Source: Gordionus sp. m RMFG-2023
Taxonomy: Eukaryota; Nematomorpha; Gordioida; Chordodea; Parachordodidae
Assembly (NCBI RefSeq): GCF_954871325.1
Contig: NC_088775.1
Location: forward strand, 51,313,561 to 51,377,560
Length of the DNA stretch: 64,000 nt
Reading direction: 5' to 3'
Shown here: positions 10,904 through 22,560 of the stretch, in pieces
Position numbering within the stretch: the stretch's first letter is position 1
Layout: each line of letters begins with the position of its first letter
The notes under the pieces: model-generated
Seen by the model: only the letters and a program-made list of their open reading frames with translations
Told to the model about the DNA's origin: nothing
Database searches by the model: none
Program-made: the position numbers and the translations under genes

Positions 10904-11369
10904 CGGCCTTATTTAACTTTTGTATTTCTATTTCTTCTGTTCTACAAAATCGAAGTAAAAATAAAATATTTAAAAAATTATAGATATTTATTAATAATTA
11001 ATATTAAAAATACTTATTAATTCTAATTTACTAATAATTTTGAATTTAATAAAATAATTATATATAATAATAAACTAAATTACCATTTGATTTCAATCTC
11101 TTTGACTTAAAATTTTTCCATTTTATTAATATTTTTGAATAATGTTAATGTACTCACAAGGAAAGGAAATTTTAATAAAATATATTTATAAAAAATAAGT
11201 TTTATGTTGGAAAATTGTTATTCAAATATTTGTAAAATATTGATTGGGGGGGGGGGGGGGGTGGAGGGTAAAATTTTTATTAGCTTAAAATGATATTTAA
11301 GAAAACAGTCAAATTGATGGGGGTGAATTTCCCCCTTTCCCCCCCATTGGTTACGCGCCTGTTAGTTAT

Positions 11370-11838
11370 TTTAATTAAGGTTTAGATTCGTTTAGAAATA
11401 TTGTAGAATTATTTTAAGTTAGATGTCATCAAAAACTTAGATTATTTTTTATTGGTTATTAATTTAAACTTATATAATTTTTTATTGGTAACTAATAAAA
11501 AAATGTTATTATAATATATTTATTATAGATATACTTTTTTATTATTAGAAGGATTATGTTCTTAATAAATTTATATGAAAAAGAATAATATCTATTAAAT
11601 ATTGTAGTTACATTGAACTCAAGTAAATATAATAAAAAATTCAAAATAAGATTTAAGGACTATGAAATGTTGCAGCAACGAACTGATCGAATTTTTTGGG
11701 GTGATGTGAATTATGAAAATATCGCAATGTTATTATCACTATAGAATCAATTCAACGAAATGATCAGTGTTTAAGGTGCAGTATACTCCCCTTCACAATC
11801 AAAAGGACGGAGAAGAGGCCGCTAATAGGCAAATATAT
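11370..11838. other. intergenic sequence with a short less-AT-rich block
   Basis: Mostly AT-rich. Segment 11660-11830 is more balanced and reads QQRTDRIFWGDVNYENIAM in one plus frame before stops. I could not assign it; it may be a decayed exon or repeat. Confidence 0.3.
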
Positions 11839-11991
11839 AATTGGGAATTACTATACTATAAAGTTAAAATAAAATAATAAATATTCTAAAATTGGGAATT
11901 AATATATTATAAAGGTAAAATAAAATAATAAATATTCCAAAATAGGGGATTAATATATTATCAAAGTAAAATAAAATAATAAATATTTAAA
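11839..11991. repeat. tandem repeat, three 51-bp units
   Basis: Units start at 11839, 11890 and 11941 with AATTGGGAATTA or AATAGGGGATTA, and each ends with AAAATAATAAATATT. The period is 51 bp, with few differences between units. Confidence 0.85.
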
Positions 11992-12614
11992 ATTTAGAAT
12001 ATTATTAAATATAATTTTTTTGGAAGGAAATAAATTTCATAGAGGAACTATTATTCGATATTTGTTTTATTGGGAGGCGGCTTTCAAGTGTCAATATATT
12101 ATTTGGGGATATTATTATTAATAGTAGCAGAATAGAATATATTCATCAAATTATTAAAAGCACCTATAACCTGAATATTATCGATAAACCTTGAATATAT
12201 ATGAACATCAGAATTTAAATGAAAAATTTATAAACTTGAGTTATGAACTCGAGTCGTGAACTACTAGAGGACGAATATTTTATGAACATGAGTCGACTAG
12301 AGGACGAATAGTTTTATGAACTTGCGTCGTTAATTGGAGTCGACTGGAGGACGAATATTTCAGATTTATTATTATTAATTAAGATATTTGTTCTGTTTTT
12401 TTTACATTTTTTTACTTTAGACTTCTAACTTGAGTCGTGAATAAGAATTATATAATTGAGTCGAATAGAGGACGAATAGTTCTATGAACTTGAGTCGTTA
12501 ATTGGAGTCGATTGGAGGACGAATATTTCAGATTATTATTATTAATTAAGATATTTGTTCTGTTTTTTAATTTTTTACTTTAGACTTCTAACTTGAGTCG
12601 TGAATACCAACTAT

Positions 12615-15138
12615 CAGAGTTGTTAAACGCTATTTTTAAAAGTAGCGCGCTACCGCTATAGCTATTTGTCAAAAAAGTAGCGCGCTACCGCTTTCGCTAA
12701 AAAAAGTAGCGCCTTTTTATTAAAAAAAATTTAGAAACAAATGAAACAAATTTTTTTTATTTTTTTTTGCTTATAATGTAAATGTATAATAAATAATATA
12801 TAAAAATCAACATTTATAAATATAAAAATATAGTTAGTTTAGATTATAAAAAAATAAGCAATATAAATAAATATATGATATGGAAATAAATCATTATTAA
12901 TTAGGATTATTTTGTATACTCTTTAATATATTCAATTTCAACAAGATCACAGAGATAATTAATCTCTAATCTACTTTCCTCCAGAAAAAAAGCGATTAGT
13001 TTTATTGCTTGGTATACAGAATTCCATCTTGTACGATTAGGGGTTAATAAACACCTCCCTAATTTTTTTTAAACATGTCAGAACTTTTAGGAGATTTGTT
13101 CTGTTTATTCCATAAAGTTTGACATTTATAAAATGTCGATCTTGACACCCTTTTAAAATCTTCATCATTTAAAGCTCCTTCAGCATCTACTGTTGCTATC
13201 AAATTTAAATTATAACAGGAGCATCTCTGATGGCTGGGTAACATTGTGGAGTTAGTTGAAGATCCTATAGAATATTGATTAGATTAACATGTATTATAAA
13301 ATAATTTAAACCTTCTTCTAAGATCTCATTAATATCATTGGCATCAACACCTATTCTCCTCTTCCAATACATGTTGACTATCATTCTGTATCTCATCTTC
13401 AGCATTATCCTCACCAAATATTCTATATTCATATTAAATAGGACAAATTAAATTATTTATCCAGTTTTAATAGAAATGTCTAGTAATATTTATCAAAAAT
13501 GGTGTGGAAAAATCATTTCTTAGTATTCTAAATTTTGAACCTCAGGAATTATAATGTAACTAAGCAAAAATATTTTATCAAATGAATACATTGAATGAAT
13601 TCCCTGTACTGTATATAAATTGATGGCAATTAATCAATAAGAAATAAATATAGTAAAAATCTAATCATCCATAAAATATTCAATAACCATATCTTATTAA
13701 ATGTTAGATTAGCTCAATGACACTGTACAATAAAAATTAATGAAATAATCCACCTCTGTTTTATATTTTATTAGTTAATTTCACTAATTTTATTTATAAT
13801 TTGATATAAATTATGATAATCATAATATTACTAAAATATGTGTGTATTTAGTTAATAAAAATTCTATAAATAATGTGAAATATTAAAATACTAATATTTT
13901 ATATATAATAACCATTCCATTCTGATTAATTTACTGCCAAAAAAATCATAACTTAAAATAAATATTATAAATAAATTTGTGATATAACCTAAATGCCTTC
14001 AGGTAGTTAGACCCATTATCAGTAACCATCTTGCAAACTTTATTATGAATCCTAAAAGACTAGTGGATGTCAATAATTTTATTTGCAAGTACGTCATATG
14101 TCTGGCATCCTATAATCCTTTTAAGGGCTAAGGCTACAGATCTTCTTTTTAAAGTCCTAGGGTCTAACCAATGGCCTGTGATTCCCAAATAAGCTCTAAA
14201 AATATTTAATCAGATCAATTTATAAATATAAATAAGTTTTTACCTTCTGTTATGTGTCCAACTATTTGCCGTGGTACATGCATAAGATATATCTGATAAC
14301 TCTACTATTAGAGCATCTTTCATCACTTTGAAGTTGTCGGCTATTTTATTCATAAGTGTCTGGCGACATAAAACTGGCCAGGGGATAAAGTTTTAATCAT
14401 CATAGTAAATGATGGATTATCAACCAAGGACAATGGCTGAACTGTGTCAATAATAAAATCAACAATTACTTTATCAGCCAATTTTTGTGAAATATTGGCA
14501 TGTTTATTATCAGTTAATTTGGTTTGGATAGTATTTGTCATTTTGAATGAAGATTCTCCTATACCAAATTTTTTTATATGTTTCTCTATTTCCTTATAGA
14601 AATTGGCGTGAACAGTCTAATAAAATAAATATTATAATGAAAAAATAACAATTTACCTTTAGGTGTTTCTTCAGGTTATAGCTACTCGATTGATTTGATG
14701 ATATATTTTTTTTTACATTTAAAGCACAGGAATTTGAATCCAGATTTTGTTTTAATATTTATTTTTAAAATTTTTTAAATTCTAGGGAATGGGAAATCGT
14801 TATTAGAGCTATTAAGTACATTTTCTTGCATTGAATCTTCCATGTCCGTATGCCATTTTAGATTATTAACACAGATTGAATATATAAATTAAAAATCGAA
14901 AATATATTTAAATTTCAAAATTAAATAATAAATTATAAAAATTATAATTAATTATGATATAATATTTAAATTTTCATGTTTATACTTACATTGATTATAT
15001 TTTTTTAAAGTAGCGAAGTAGCGCGCTACTTAGCTACTTTTAAAAAAGTAGCGCGCTAAAAAATTAAATATTTTAAAAATAGTAGCGGCTATTAGCTATA
15101 GCTACCAAAAAAGATAGCGCGCTACTTTAACAACTCTG
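12615..15138 (-). mobile_element. hAT element with AGTAGCGCGCTAC subterminal repeats
   Basis: Termini CAGAGTTGTTAAACGCTATT and TTTAACAACTCTG are inverted and flanked by a perfect 8-bp duplication CCAACTAT (12607-12614 and 15139-15146). Each subterminal region holds several GTAGCGCGCTAC-type palindromic motifs. The length is 2,524 bp. A minus-strand transposase gene with short introns occupies the interior. It is inserted in the left arm of the foldback element 12231-22094. Confidence 0.92.
12905..14860 (-). pseudogene. hAT transposase (ZBED-like), intron-containing, decayed
   Basis: Reading leftwards: a poorly kept BED-type N-terminus (14660-14850); QPLSLVDNPSFTMMIKTLSP near 14370-14445; the RNase-H-like catalytic region with AYLGITGHWLDPRTLKRRSV, ALALKRIIGCQTYDVLANKI and VTDNGSNYLKAF between about 14350 and 13980; then CNLNLIATVDAE at 13175-13220, STFYKCQTLWNKQN near 13100-13155, and NRTRWNSVYQAIKLI near 12990-13040. 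Candidate short introns lie at about 14617-14655 and 14197-14243 (GT-AG). The C-terminal dimerisation block is missing and stops occur, so it is a relic. The nearest relative in the window is 59990-60720. Confidence 0.8.
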
Positions 15139-16289
15139 CCAACTATAAACTTCATTATCTTTTTCCTCATTTTATTTGATCAAATAAATTTTTATTTATA
15201 TTTTTTTATTAAATACTATATTCTCAAATAATAAAATATCTATATATTTTGAAATTATATCTCAATCATTATTTGAATTTTATATAGTTAAGGCATACGT
15301 GCAGTAGCGTACGCTGGAATTTGGTGTAGGGGGGGGGGGATAATTAAAATTTTTAAAAATAAAATTATTGTTATTTAAAAATATCAAGCATAAATTTATT
15401 AGGACTAATAACTATTTCTAATATACAAATTTAAATTAATATGAATTATAAAAAATTAAATATAAAAACCGGTATATAAAAATAAATTTGATTTAAAAAA
15501 TATTAAACGGATATAACCGACGGCATATAAATACTTTAAATAAATCTTAATTATAAAATATTAAGTGGATATAACCAGGATATAATGACCAGAGAACTGC
15601 ACGGGCTGTCAGTAGCCCGACCCGACCCGAGGCTCGGGTCGGGTTCGGACATCAAAAAAAAATTTCTCGGGTTCGGGCTTGGGTCGGGTTGTAAAAGCTG
15701 TCCGACCCGAAAACCCGACCCGACCCGACCCGAAAATAAATAATAATATTAATATCTTAAATCGTCAGTATAATTTATAATATTAATTATAAAATCATAT
15801 TATTTAATATTTATCACATTTTAGGATTAAAATGTCAATCATATTAACATGTCATGTCATTATTAATTATTATTTTATAAACCTAACAACCGGATACCAA
15901 ACTATTTTATCACTAAATTGTGTGTTTCCCGTGAATTACAAGATAAGACATATTTTGTGTACTAAAGATAAGTTTTATTCATTATTTATTATTTATCTTA
16001 TACATTGTCTTTTATAACATTTGTTTTAAAAAATTTCCATATAAAATTTAAGATTGGGATTTGATTCAGGGGAACTTATTTCCATAATTTAAATTTCACT
16101 GCCATAAATGTTAATCATCCCATCCTAGAAATTAAAAAATATTATATAAAATTGGTAAGTTACATTTATATATAAAATATAATCTTTACTTATTTCGTTT
16201 TGGTATTATTATTTTTTTATCTATCTACCTTAATATTAGTTATAAATTTTCCAGATAATTTTGGTTGTCAATATTTTAAAATATGGCAG

Positions 16290-16559
16290 AAAAAAATTAG
16301 GAAATTAATACAAGATTCTCAAAGAAAATAAGATGTATACTGTGATATGTAAAATTTAAAACATGAATATTAAAAAGAATCTGTATCTGTATCTTTTGTC
16401 AAGAAAATGAAAAAGATACAAGATTCTTTTCAGAATTAAGGATCTTAGATACAGATATTAGTATCTTATTAAAAATGTCAAAATATACTGAGTACAAGAT
16501 ATAAAGGGATCTTGTATCATGTATCTTAGATACAAGTATTAGCAGTACTGCCCAACTCT
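16290..16559. repeat. end fragment of a further hAT family (AGATAC repeats)
   Basis: Repeated GATACAAGAT/ATCTTGTATC motifs lead to a terminus that reads, inverted, CAGAGTTGGGCAGTACTGCT. This is typical of a hAT end, with the subterminal motif GTATCTTAGATAC. No matching left terminus was found, so it is a truncated insertion. Confidence 0.5.
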
Positions 16560-16634
16560 GTTTATTTCAATCTAATTTATTAAAGTCATTTTAAATATTT
16601 TTTTTAACACAGCCATATTAAAAAAATTATCTTA

Positions 16635-17640
16635 ATGGATGCAAAATTAAAAAGAATTGGTGAAAAGATTAAGACAAAGGAGTATGAAGTAAGGAAGAAT
16701 CTTAATGGAAAATCCGATGTATGGAAGAAATTTTCATTTATATATGATGAAAATAAAGAAAAGCTTAATTATGTCATTTCTATTATATGCAAATTTATTT
16801 ATGTATATAATTCAATAACAACAGGTATATGAACTTATTAAATTATTTTAAGAACAAATCAATTTAAAAGACATAAATGTGTATATACAAATACAAGTAC
16901 AACAGCAGAGAGTTAAAAGACACAATTAACAATTGATAGTCTTTTTGGTACTGATCCGAAAAAACTCAAAAGTTGTACAAAATTGAAAAAAGAGTGCACA
17001 GAGGTGCTTACTATGTTTTGTGGACGTGATTTGAGATCATTTGATATAATTCATGGGGAAGGCTTTGTTGATTGTTGCCTTTGCCAAAATTGGTTCAATA
17101 TATGGAAATATTGATGTTAAAAGCATCATTCCAAATGCTACGACAATTTCTAGAAATTCAGTAGATACTGCTGATGGTATCCGCAATAAATTATTTTCTA
17201 TATTAAACTCATATATGAAAAAGGGTCGATGTGCTGGTAACAAATTTATGAAAATATGGTTAAATTATTAATAAAATTATTTATTAAAAAATAATAAAAT
17301 AAATATATATCTTAACATTATTAATGAATATTTTTTTCTTAAGAAACTACAGAGGTGGTAGATACGTTTTTGGACTTCTCTCTATGGGAGGCTGACAATG
17401 CGTATTCTGATGCTAGCGCCGATGTTGACGAGCTAAAAAAATACCTAGATCCGAAATTATGTATTGATGATGATAATATTTTAAAATGGTGGAAAACAAA
17501 CCATTATGAGTTTCCAAATTTAAGTATTTTAGCTCTTAAATTCCTGGCTATCCCTGCTTCGTCGGCTAGCAGTGAAACGGCGTTTTCCAGGTAGGGCCTT
17601 TGAGGATAGAAGGACTCGTTTAAAGCCAGATTAACTGGAC
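16635..17640 (+). pseudogene. hAT transposase relic: BED finger and dimerisation domain
   Basis: ORF 16635-16832 begins MDAKLKRIGEKIKTKEYEV and contains KSDVWKKFSFIYDENKEKL followed by a C-x2-C-like segment, a decayed BED zinc finger. Between 17000 and 17250 the blocks CGRDLRSFDIIHGEGF and SIIPNATTISRNSVD mark the linker before the catalytic core. ORF 17355-17594 contains NILKWWKTNHYEFPNLSILA and FLAIPASSASSETAFSR, the hAT C-terminal dimerisation signature. Most of the catalytic region is deleted. The protein would have mobilised the element 15590-18121. Confidence 0.85.
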
Positions 17641-18309
17641 GCCTCTTTATTTATATATCATAATTATTCACTTTGTGATAATTTTGATAATGATATTGAT
17701 GAGGTCAATATAATATAATATGTTCATTATATTTTTTATATATTTATTAACTTTTATATCATATCTATATTCGCATAAATGATGCTTATTGTATTATATA
17801 ATCGTTATAATTTTTAAATTCGCTTGTATATTAATCATTTTATAATATTTTTTACAAATTTAATAAAATGCAACTTAATATATATCTTGAATAGATTATG
17901 GCCGTCAAATAAACTTTTATTTAAGGTGGCTGAACTGAATAAATACACATAAATTTTTTTTTGGTTATTATAATATTAAAACTTAAATTGCAAAATTTTA
18001 TTCGGGTCGGGCTCGGGTCGGGTTGGACTAAAAAATGTGTGCTCGGGCTCGGGTCGGGCTCGGACAAAAAATTTTTTTAATTCGGGCTCGGGTTGCGAAA
18101 AAATTACTTTGCAGTTCTCTAATAATGACTATAAAATAAATAATCCATAATAGAAATTTAAATTTTTTTGAGCCTTTAAAATTAATATATAAAATATAAA
18201 AAATCTAAATGTTGGAAATATGAATAATTATATTTTTTATGTAAAAGAAAAATATCTAAGACATTAAAAAATGAACAAAAAATATTATAGAAACATATTT
18301 TTATAATAT

Positions 18310-19240
18310 AAAATCCAATCTTCGTTGGGAGTGAGCTAATTTTTCAATTATCTGATCCGTGTTTGGCGTCAAATGCCTATGAATATTCAAAAGGGCCAGA
18401 CCATTCAACCTACTTTATGAAGTTGTACTTCTTAGGTACGTTTTTAATCTTCTTAAAGAAGAGAATGTTCTCTCATTAGTTGCTAATGGGAAGAGTTGCT
18501 AATATATATAATAATTTCAATATTTTGGGAAAATAATCTAAAAGATGTTTGAAATGATGCAAAGCATCCATAGAATTTTTTGGGACTATATCAACCATTG
18601 TTAATCTTTTATACCATAGTTGGCATTCAGCTAATAAAGCATCATGAGATACATTAATGTCTTCATGATAAAAATCTTTCAAATATTTTATTTTTTTTCT
18701 ATCACCATGTGAAAAAGGTTCAGAGGGCTTTTGCGGAAGTAATATCTGCAGATTGATAAGTCTATCACCATGTGAAAAAGGTTCAGAGGGCTTTTGCGGA
18801 AGTAATATCTGCAGATTGATAAGTGCTTCTTGATGATTTAAAAACCTTTCATTTGGGTTATAAATGTATCCAAAAGAGGTACAAAGACATTTATTTTATA
18901 ATATTCTTCTATTGACACTATTGGCGATAAGTTTGCCTTACTGCAAGTCGAGGGAGACAAATATTGAACTCGTATAGCTCTGCTTTTGATTCAACATTAA
19001 CATATAAAATATGAAATTCCTCATCAGCATTAGCTCTAATTTCTTTGAGTTCTAATAAAATTGTCTCTGCTATTCTCATCATCTCAATCAAATCAATATC
19101 AGGTTTTTGAAAAGTATTACATAAAATAGTTGTATAATTAAATAATTTATTAATACATTCTAATGCGAAAAAAAATTTGGTATAAGTATTGACCAGTAAC
19201 TTGCTTGCTTCTGAAGAAATATCTTTTTCAGACATTGTGA
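18310..19240 (-). pseudogene. hAT transposase C-terminal half (DUF4371-associated type)
   Basis: ORF 19235-18918 reads SEKDISSEASKLLVNTYTK, INKLFNYTTILCNTFQKPDI and YVNVESKAELYEF. A second frame, 18682-18476, gives LLAECQLWYKRLTMVDIVPK and ends in ATLPISN. Then RTFSSLRRLKTYLRSTTS and LNGLALLNIHRHLTPNTDQI follow at 18310-18475 in another frame. The order and motifs match the copies at 10060-10903 and 58600-59260. A 63-bp tandem duplication (18699-18824) and frame changes break it. No N-terminal catalytic part is recognised. Confidence 0.82.
18699..18824. repeat. perfect 63-bp tandem duplication
   Basis: The segment from CTATCACCATGTGAAAAAGG to CAGATTGATAAGT is present twice without a break or mismatch (18699-18761 and 18762-18824), inside the transposase relic. 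63 bp equals 21 codons. Being identical, the duplication must be much younger than the element. Confidence 0.95.
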
Positions 19241-20689
19241 TATTTCTATAAGAGTATTAATAATCGGCTCTTCTAACTCGATAAAAGCTGTTACTGCTTG
19301 ATGTCAAGCTTTTTGCAATTTTTTTCTCCTTGTTGGGCAAGGAGTTTCAGATATAATTCTGTTCAAAATATTTTAACGCTTGGGGTATCTAAACATCTCA
19401 TAGATGCTAGATATTTTACCTGATATAAATATAAAAAATTTAATTTAATAATTAAAAACCTAAGCAATTTGATATCAATGGTAAAGAACATGAATCCGAT
19501 ATTGCTAAGTTGAGTGAATGGGCAGCACAGTGGACATATATAGCTGTTGGGCATTTTTTTTTAATAAATGCCTGAAGCCCATTTAATTGTCCACTATTGC
19601 ACGTGCTCCATCATACCCTTGCCCACGTATCATATTTATATTTAGCTATATTTTTGAAAATAATTATATAATAAGATTAATTATTACTTTTAATTTTTTA
19701 AGATTCACTTATGATGAATCTTAAAAAATTCAGTTATTTTATTATTACATAATTAAATTAACATTTCATTTTCAAAGTAGGTGTTTAAAAAAACCTCCAA
19801 AAGTACATAAAAATGTAAAATTATTTCTTAAATAATACCAGCTAAGTTATTATAAAACTGCCCAAATGTATTTTTAGAATAACTGACCTTTAAATGGCTC
19901 TATATGCTGACTATCTATTATTTTTTCAACAATTCTTTCATTATTAGCTATTATGGGAGGAGGAGGGGGGGGGTTTAATTGCTAAAAATATTATTAAATT
20001 ATTATACTATACTTTTTTGCTTTTTGGCATGATTTTCACCTTCAGCGTTTTTAAAAAAAGTCTAATATCCATGACTAGAAATTTGAAAATTATAATACCG
20101 GGAAATTTAAAAATAATAGATAAATATTACGCCACAAGGAAAACTTGAAAATGAAATTAATTGATAAAGTAAATAAATGAAAAAGGTAATAAAAATTTTA
20201 AAAGAAATAGATATGAATAAATATAATAAAATATAAAAAATAATATTTTTGAAAAATATGTCCGGCATCTGCATTTTGGCTTTGGGGGGGAGGGGGGAAT
20301 TTGTCCCCCTGCCCCCCCCGTACGCCAATGCATACGTGCTATAATAATCAAAATTATACTATGGCGGGGGAATTTTCTTTAGCACTCCTCCTCATTTTAA
20401 TATATATTTAGTATTTTTATAGTCCCTCTTTAGTCATTAGATAATTATTTTATTTAGTCATTAATGGTTAAAAACTATTAAAATATTTAAAAATTCTCTC
20501 TTTAATAAATAACTATTCTTATCTTGAATAATTGTGATGTAATATTGGTTTATTTGTGGATAAGAACTATGACGATTATAATCTATATTATTTAACATTT
20601 AATAATTTATTTCTTGCAAAAAATCAACAATTACAGTTTACTTAATTTTTTAATAATATAAATAAATAACATCAAGTATTTAAACACTT

Positions 20690-20829
20690 CTTTTCAACGA
20701 TTAATCTTCTTAATTAATTGATTGTACATATTTAATTTCAATATGTCTTAAATTAAAATAAAATCTTATTATGTTTACCCCCTTTTATTGTTAATTTTAT
20801 TATTAACACTGTTTCATTCACTATAACAA
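20690..20829. repeat. solo end of the 245-1886 mariner family
   Basis: TTTCAATATGTCTTAAATTA, TTATGTTTACCCCCTTTTAT and AACACTGTTTCATT match the right terminal repeat of the element at 245-1886, with moderate divergence. TA follows the end. No partner end or transposase was seen; it lies in the centre of the foldback element. Confidence 0.75.
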
Positions 20830-22094
20830 TTATTTTTAATATATTACTTTTTTTTAAAAAACTTAAATATAAAAATAAACAAAAATACATAACTTAATAT
20901 GTGTTGTTAATTGATAAAATAAAAAATTTTGTTTGTATTTATTTTTCTATCTAGTAATAGTAACAATTTAAATTTTTCTTTAATTCATATTAGATATTAT
21001 TTTCTTTTTTGAAATTTTTAAATTAAAATATAAATCATATTTTTGGCGTTTTAAAATAATTTCCGGTATTCGTTACAGAGATCGGTCAGGAAACTTTCTT
21101 AAAATGTCCAGATTTTATAAATTAGTATCGCTATGCCCCATTCTATAAGAATTTGGTGCGAACTTTCTGGCCGATTTCTTTAATTTCATCGCTATTTTAT
21201 AAACACGTATTGATTTTTTTCTTCTAATTTTAGAAATGTATCTTGGACAGGTACATTAGATATTTTTTAAATATTTTAGTAGTTATTAACCATTAATGAC
21301 TAAATAAAATAATTACCTAGAAGAAGAAGTATAAAAATACTAAATATATATATAGATGAGGAGGAGTGCTAAAGAAAATTAAACGGCCATCTCATAGTTT
21401 TGATTATTATCACATATAAAATTCAAATAATGGTTGAGATATAATTTTAAAATATTCAGATACCTGTAAAATATTTTATTATTTGAGAATATAGTAATCA
21501 ATCAAAAATTGTAAATTAGAATTTATTTGATCAAATAAAATAAGTATTGAGGAATATGATAATGAAGTATATAATTGGTATTCACGACTCAGGAAGTCTA
21601 AGGTAAAAAAAATGTAAAAAATAGAACAAATATCTTAATTAATAACTAATTTGATATATTCGTCCTCAAGTCTGACGACTCAAGTTCATAGAACTATTCG
21701 TCCTCTAGTCAACTCAAGTTCATAGAACTATTCGTCCTCTAGTCAACTCAAGTTCATAGAACTATTCGTCCTCTAGTCGACTCAAGTATATAATTCTTAT
21801 TCACGACTCAAGTTAGAAGTCTAAAGTAAAAAAATTATCTTAATTAATATAATAAATCTGAAATATTCGTCCTCTAGTCGACTCAATTATATTTGTATTC
21901 ACGACTCAAGTTGGAAGTCTAAAGTAAAAAAATGTAAAAAACAGAACAAATACCATCATAATTAATAACTAATTTAAAATATTCGTCCACTTGATAACTC
22001 AAGTTGACAGCTGAAGTTTATAGAAATATTGGTCCTCTAATCGACTAATGACTCGAGACTCTGAGTAGGATAAACTCGACTTTTTAACAACACT

Positions 22095-22405
22095 AGTCAA
22101 TAGTATAATAAACAATTCATGGGCGATTTGTATATTTTTTTTATAAAAAATGAAATAATTTGTTGCGTATAGTAAAATTTAATTAAAGTTATATTTTTGT
22201 TTTGATAAAGTAATCTATTAATATAAATTTCAGATTTACATTAAAAAAATTTTAGGAGATATAAGCGAGATTCTCAAATTTTAGTGATTTTTATTTTCGC
22301 GATTTAGAAACTTTCTCCAAATTTATTAGCACAATCACCACATAAGAATATAAATTGTCTACATGGATCAGGGCAGCATTTTTATGAATTTCTTCCAAAA
22401 AAGCA
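22095..22405. other. AT-rich intergenic sequence
   Basis: Nothing recognised apart from a short AT microsatellite just beyond (near 22408-22423). Confidence 0.5.
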
Positions 22406-22424
22406 TATATATATATATATAAGA

Positions 22425-22560
22425 ACTGCAGACGCGGTCCGGAATGGGATAAAAAATGGTAAGATTTCCGACTAGGATTAAAAATTTATAAATATGGGTC
22501 GGGCATAAAAAAAATTAAAAAATCCTGGACGAGCCGGGCTGCTTTTTAAATAAATTAACA
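22425..22560. repeat. hAT-like end fragment
   Basis: AGAACTGCAGACGCGGTCCGG, GGGTCGGGCATAAAAAA and GGACGAGCCGGGCTGC resemble the terminus CAGAGAACTGCA and CGGGTCGGG subterminal repeats of the hAT at 15590-18121. Only one end is visible and there is no target duplication. Confidence 0.4.

Larger units (their letters stand above)
9329..11361 (-). mobile_element. hAT element, CAGTGGCGTA terminal family, with nested MITE
   Basis: Left end CAGTGGCGTATCCAGG and right end (reverse complement) CAGGCGCGTAACCAATGG are flanked by a perfect 8-bp duplication TTAGTTAT (9321-9328 and 11362-11369). The length is 2,033 bp. The left subterminal region includes a G run and the hairpin-like GGCCTTCGGCC. The interior carries a minus-strand transposase remnant, and a foldback MITE is inserted at 9710-9929. 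Confidence 0.9.
15590..18121 (+). mobile_element. hAT element with CCCGACCCGA subterminal repeats (third nesting layer)
   Basis: The left end CAGAGAACTGCACGGGCTG and right end TTTGCAGTTCTCTA are inverted. They are flanked by a perfect 8-bp duplication ATAATGAC (15582-15589 and 18122-18129). Both subterminal regions are packed with CCCGACCCGACC or CGGGCTCGGGTC repeats. The interior carries plus-strand BED and dimerisation relics and an end fragment of a different hAT (16290-16559). Confidence 0.92.
15302..20330 (-). mobile_element. hAT element, CAGTGGCGTA family, carrying another hAT inside
   Basis: Termini CAGTAGCGTACGCTGG and CCCCGTACGCCAATG are flanked by a perfect 8-bp duplication CATACGTG (15294-15301 and 20331-20338). 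Subtracting the nested hAT (15590-18121) and one 8-bp duplication gives an original length of about 2.5 kb. The transposase relic is on the minus strand at 18310-19240. The right end holds G/C runs. This element itself sits in the left arm of the foldback element 12231-22094. Confidence 0.92.
12231..22094. mobile_element. large foldback element with TCGACTAGAGGACGAATA repeats, split by two hAT insertions
   Basis: The left arm is seen in pieces 12231-12606, 15147-15293 and 20339-20497. The right arm runs 22094 back to about 21255 as its inverted copy. Shared landmarks include arrays of GAGTCGACTAGAGGACGAAT with TTATGAACTTGAGTCG (many units per side), TTTATTTGATCAAATAAAT, ATATTCTCAAATAATAAAAT, TTTCTTTAGCACTCCTCCTC and TTTAGTCATTAATGGTTA. 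Removing the two hAT insertions leaves an element of about 2.3 kb with ~0.7-0.8 kb arms and a short centre without a recognised transposase. The right terminus reads, inverted, AGTGTTGTTAAAAAGTCGAG. The left terminus appears truncated. Confidence 0.8.

Noticed and set aside
20107-20351. Minus-strand ORFs reading through a G/C run, with hydrophobic tails
   Set aside because: They span the right end of a hAT element; low-complexity sequence and no family match.
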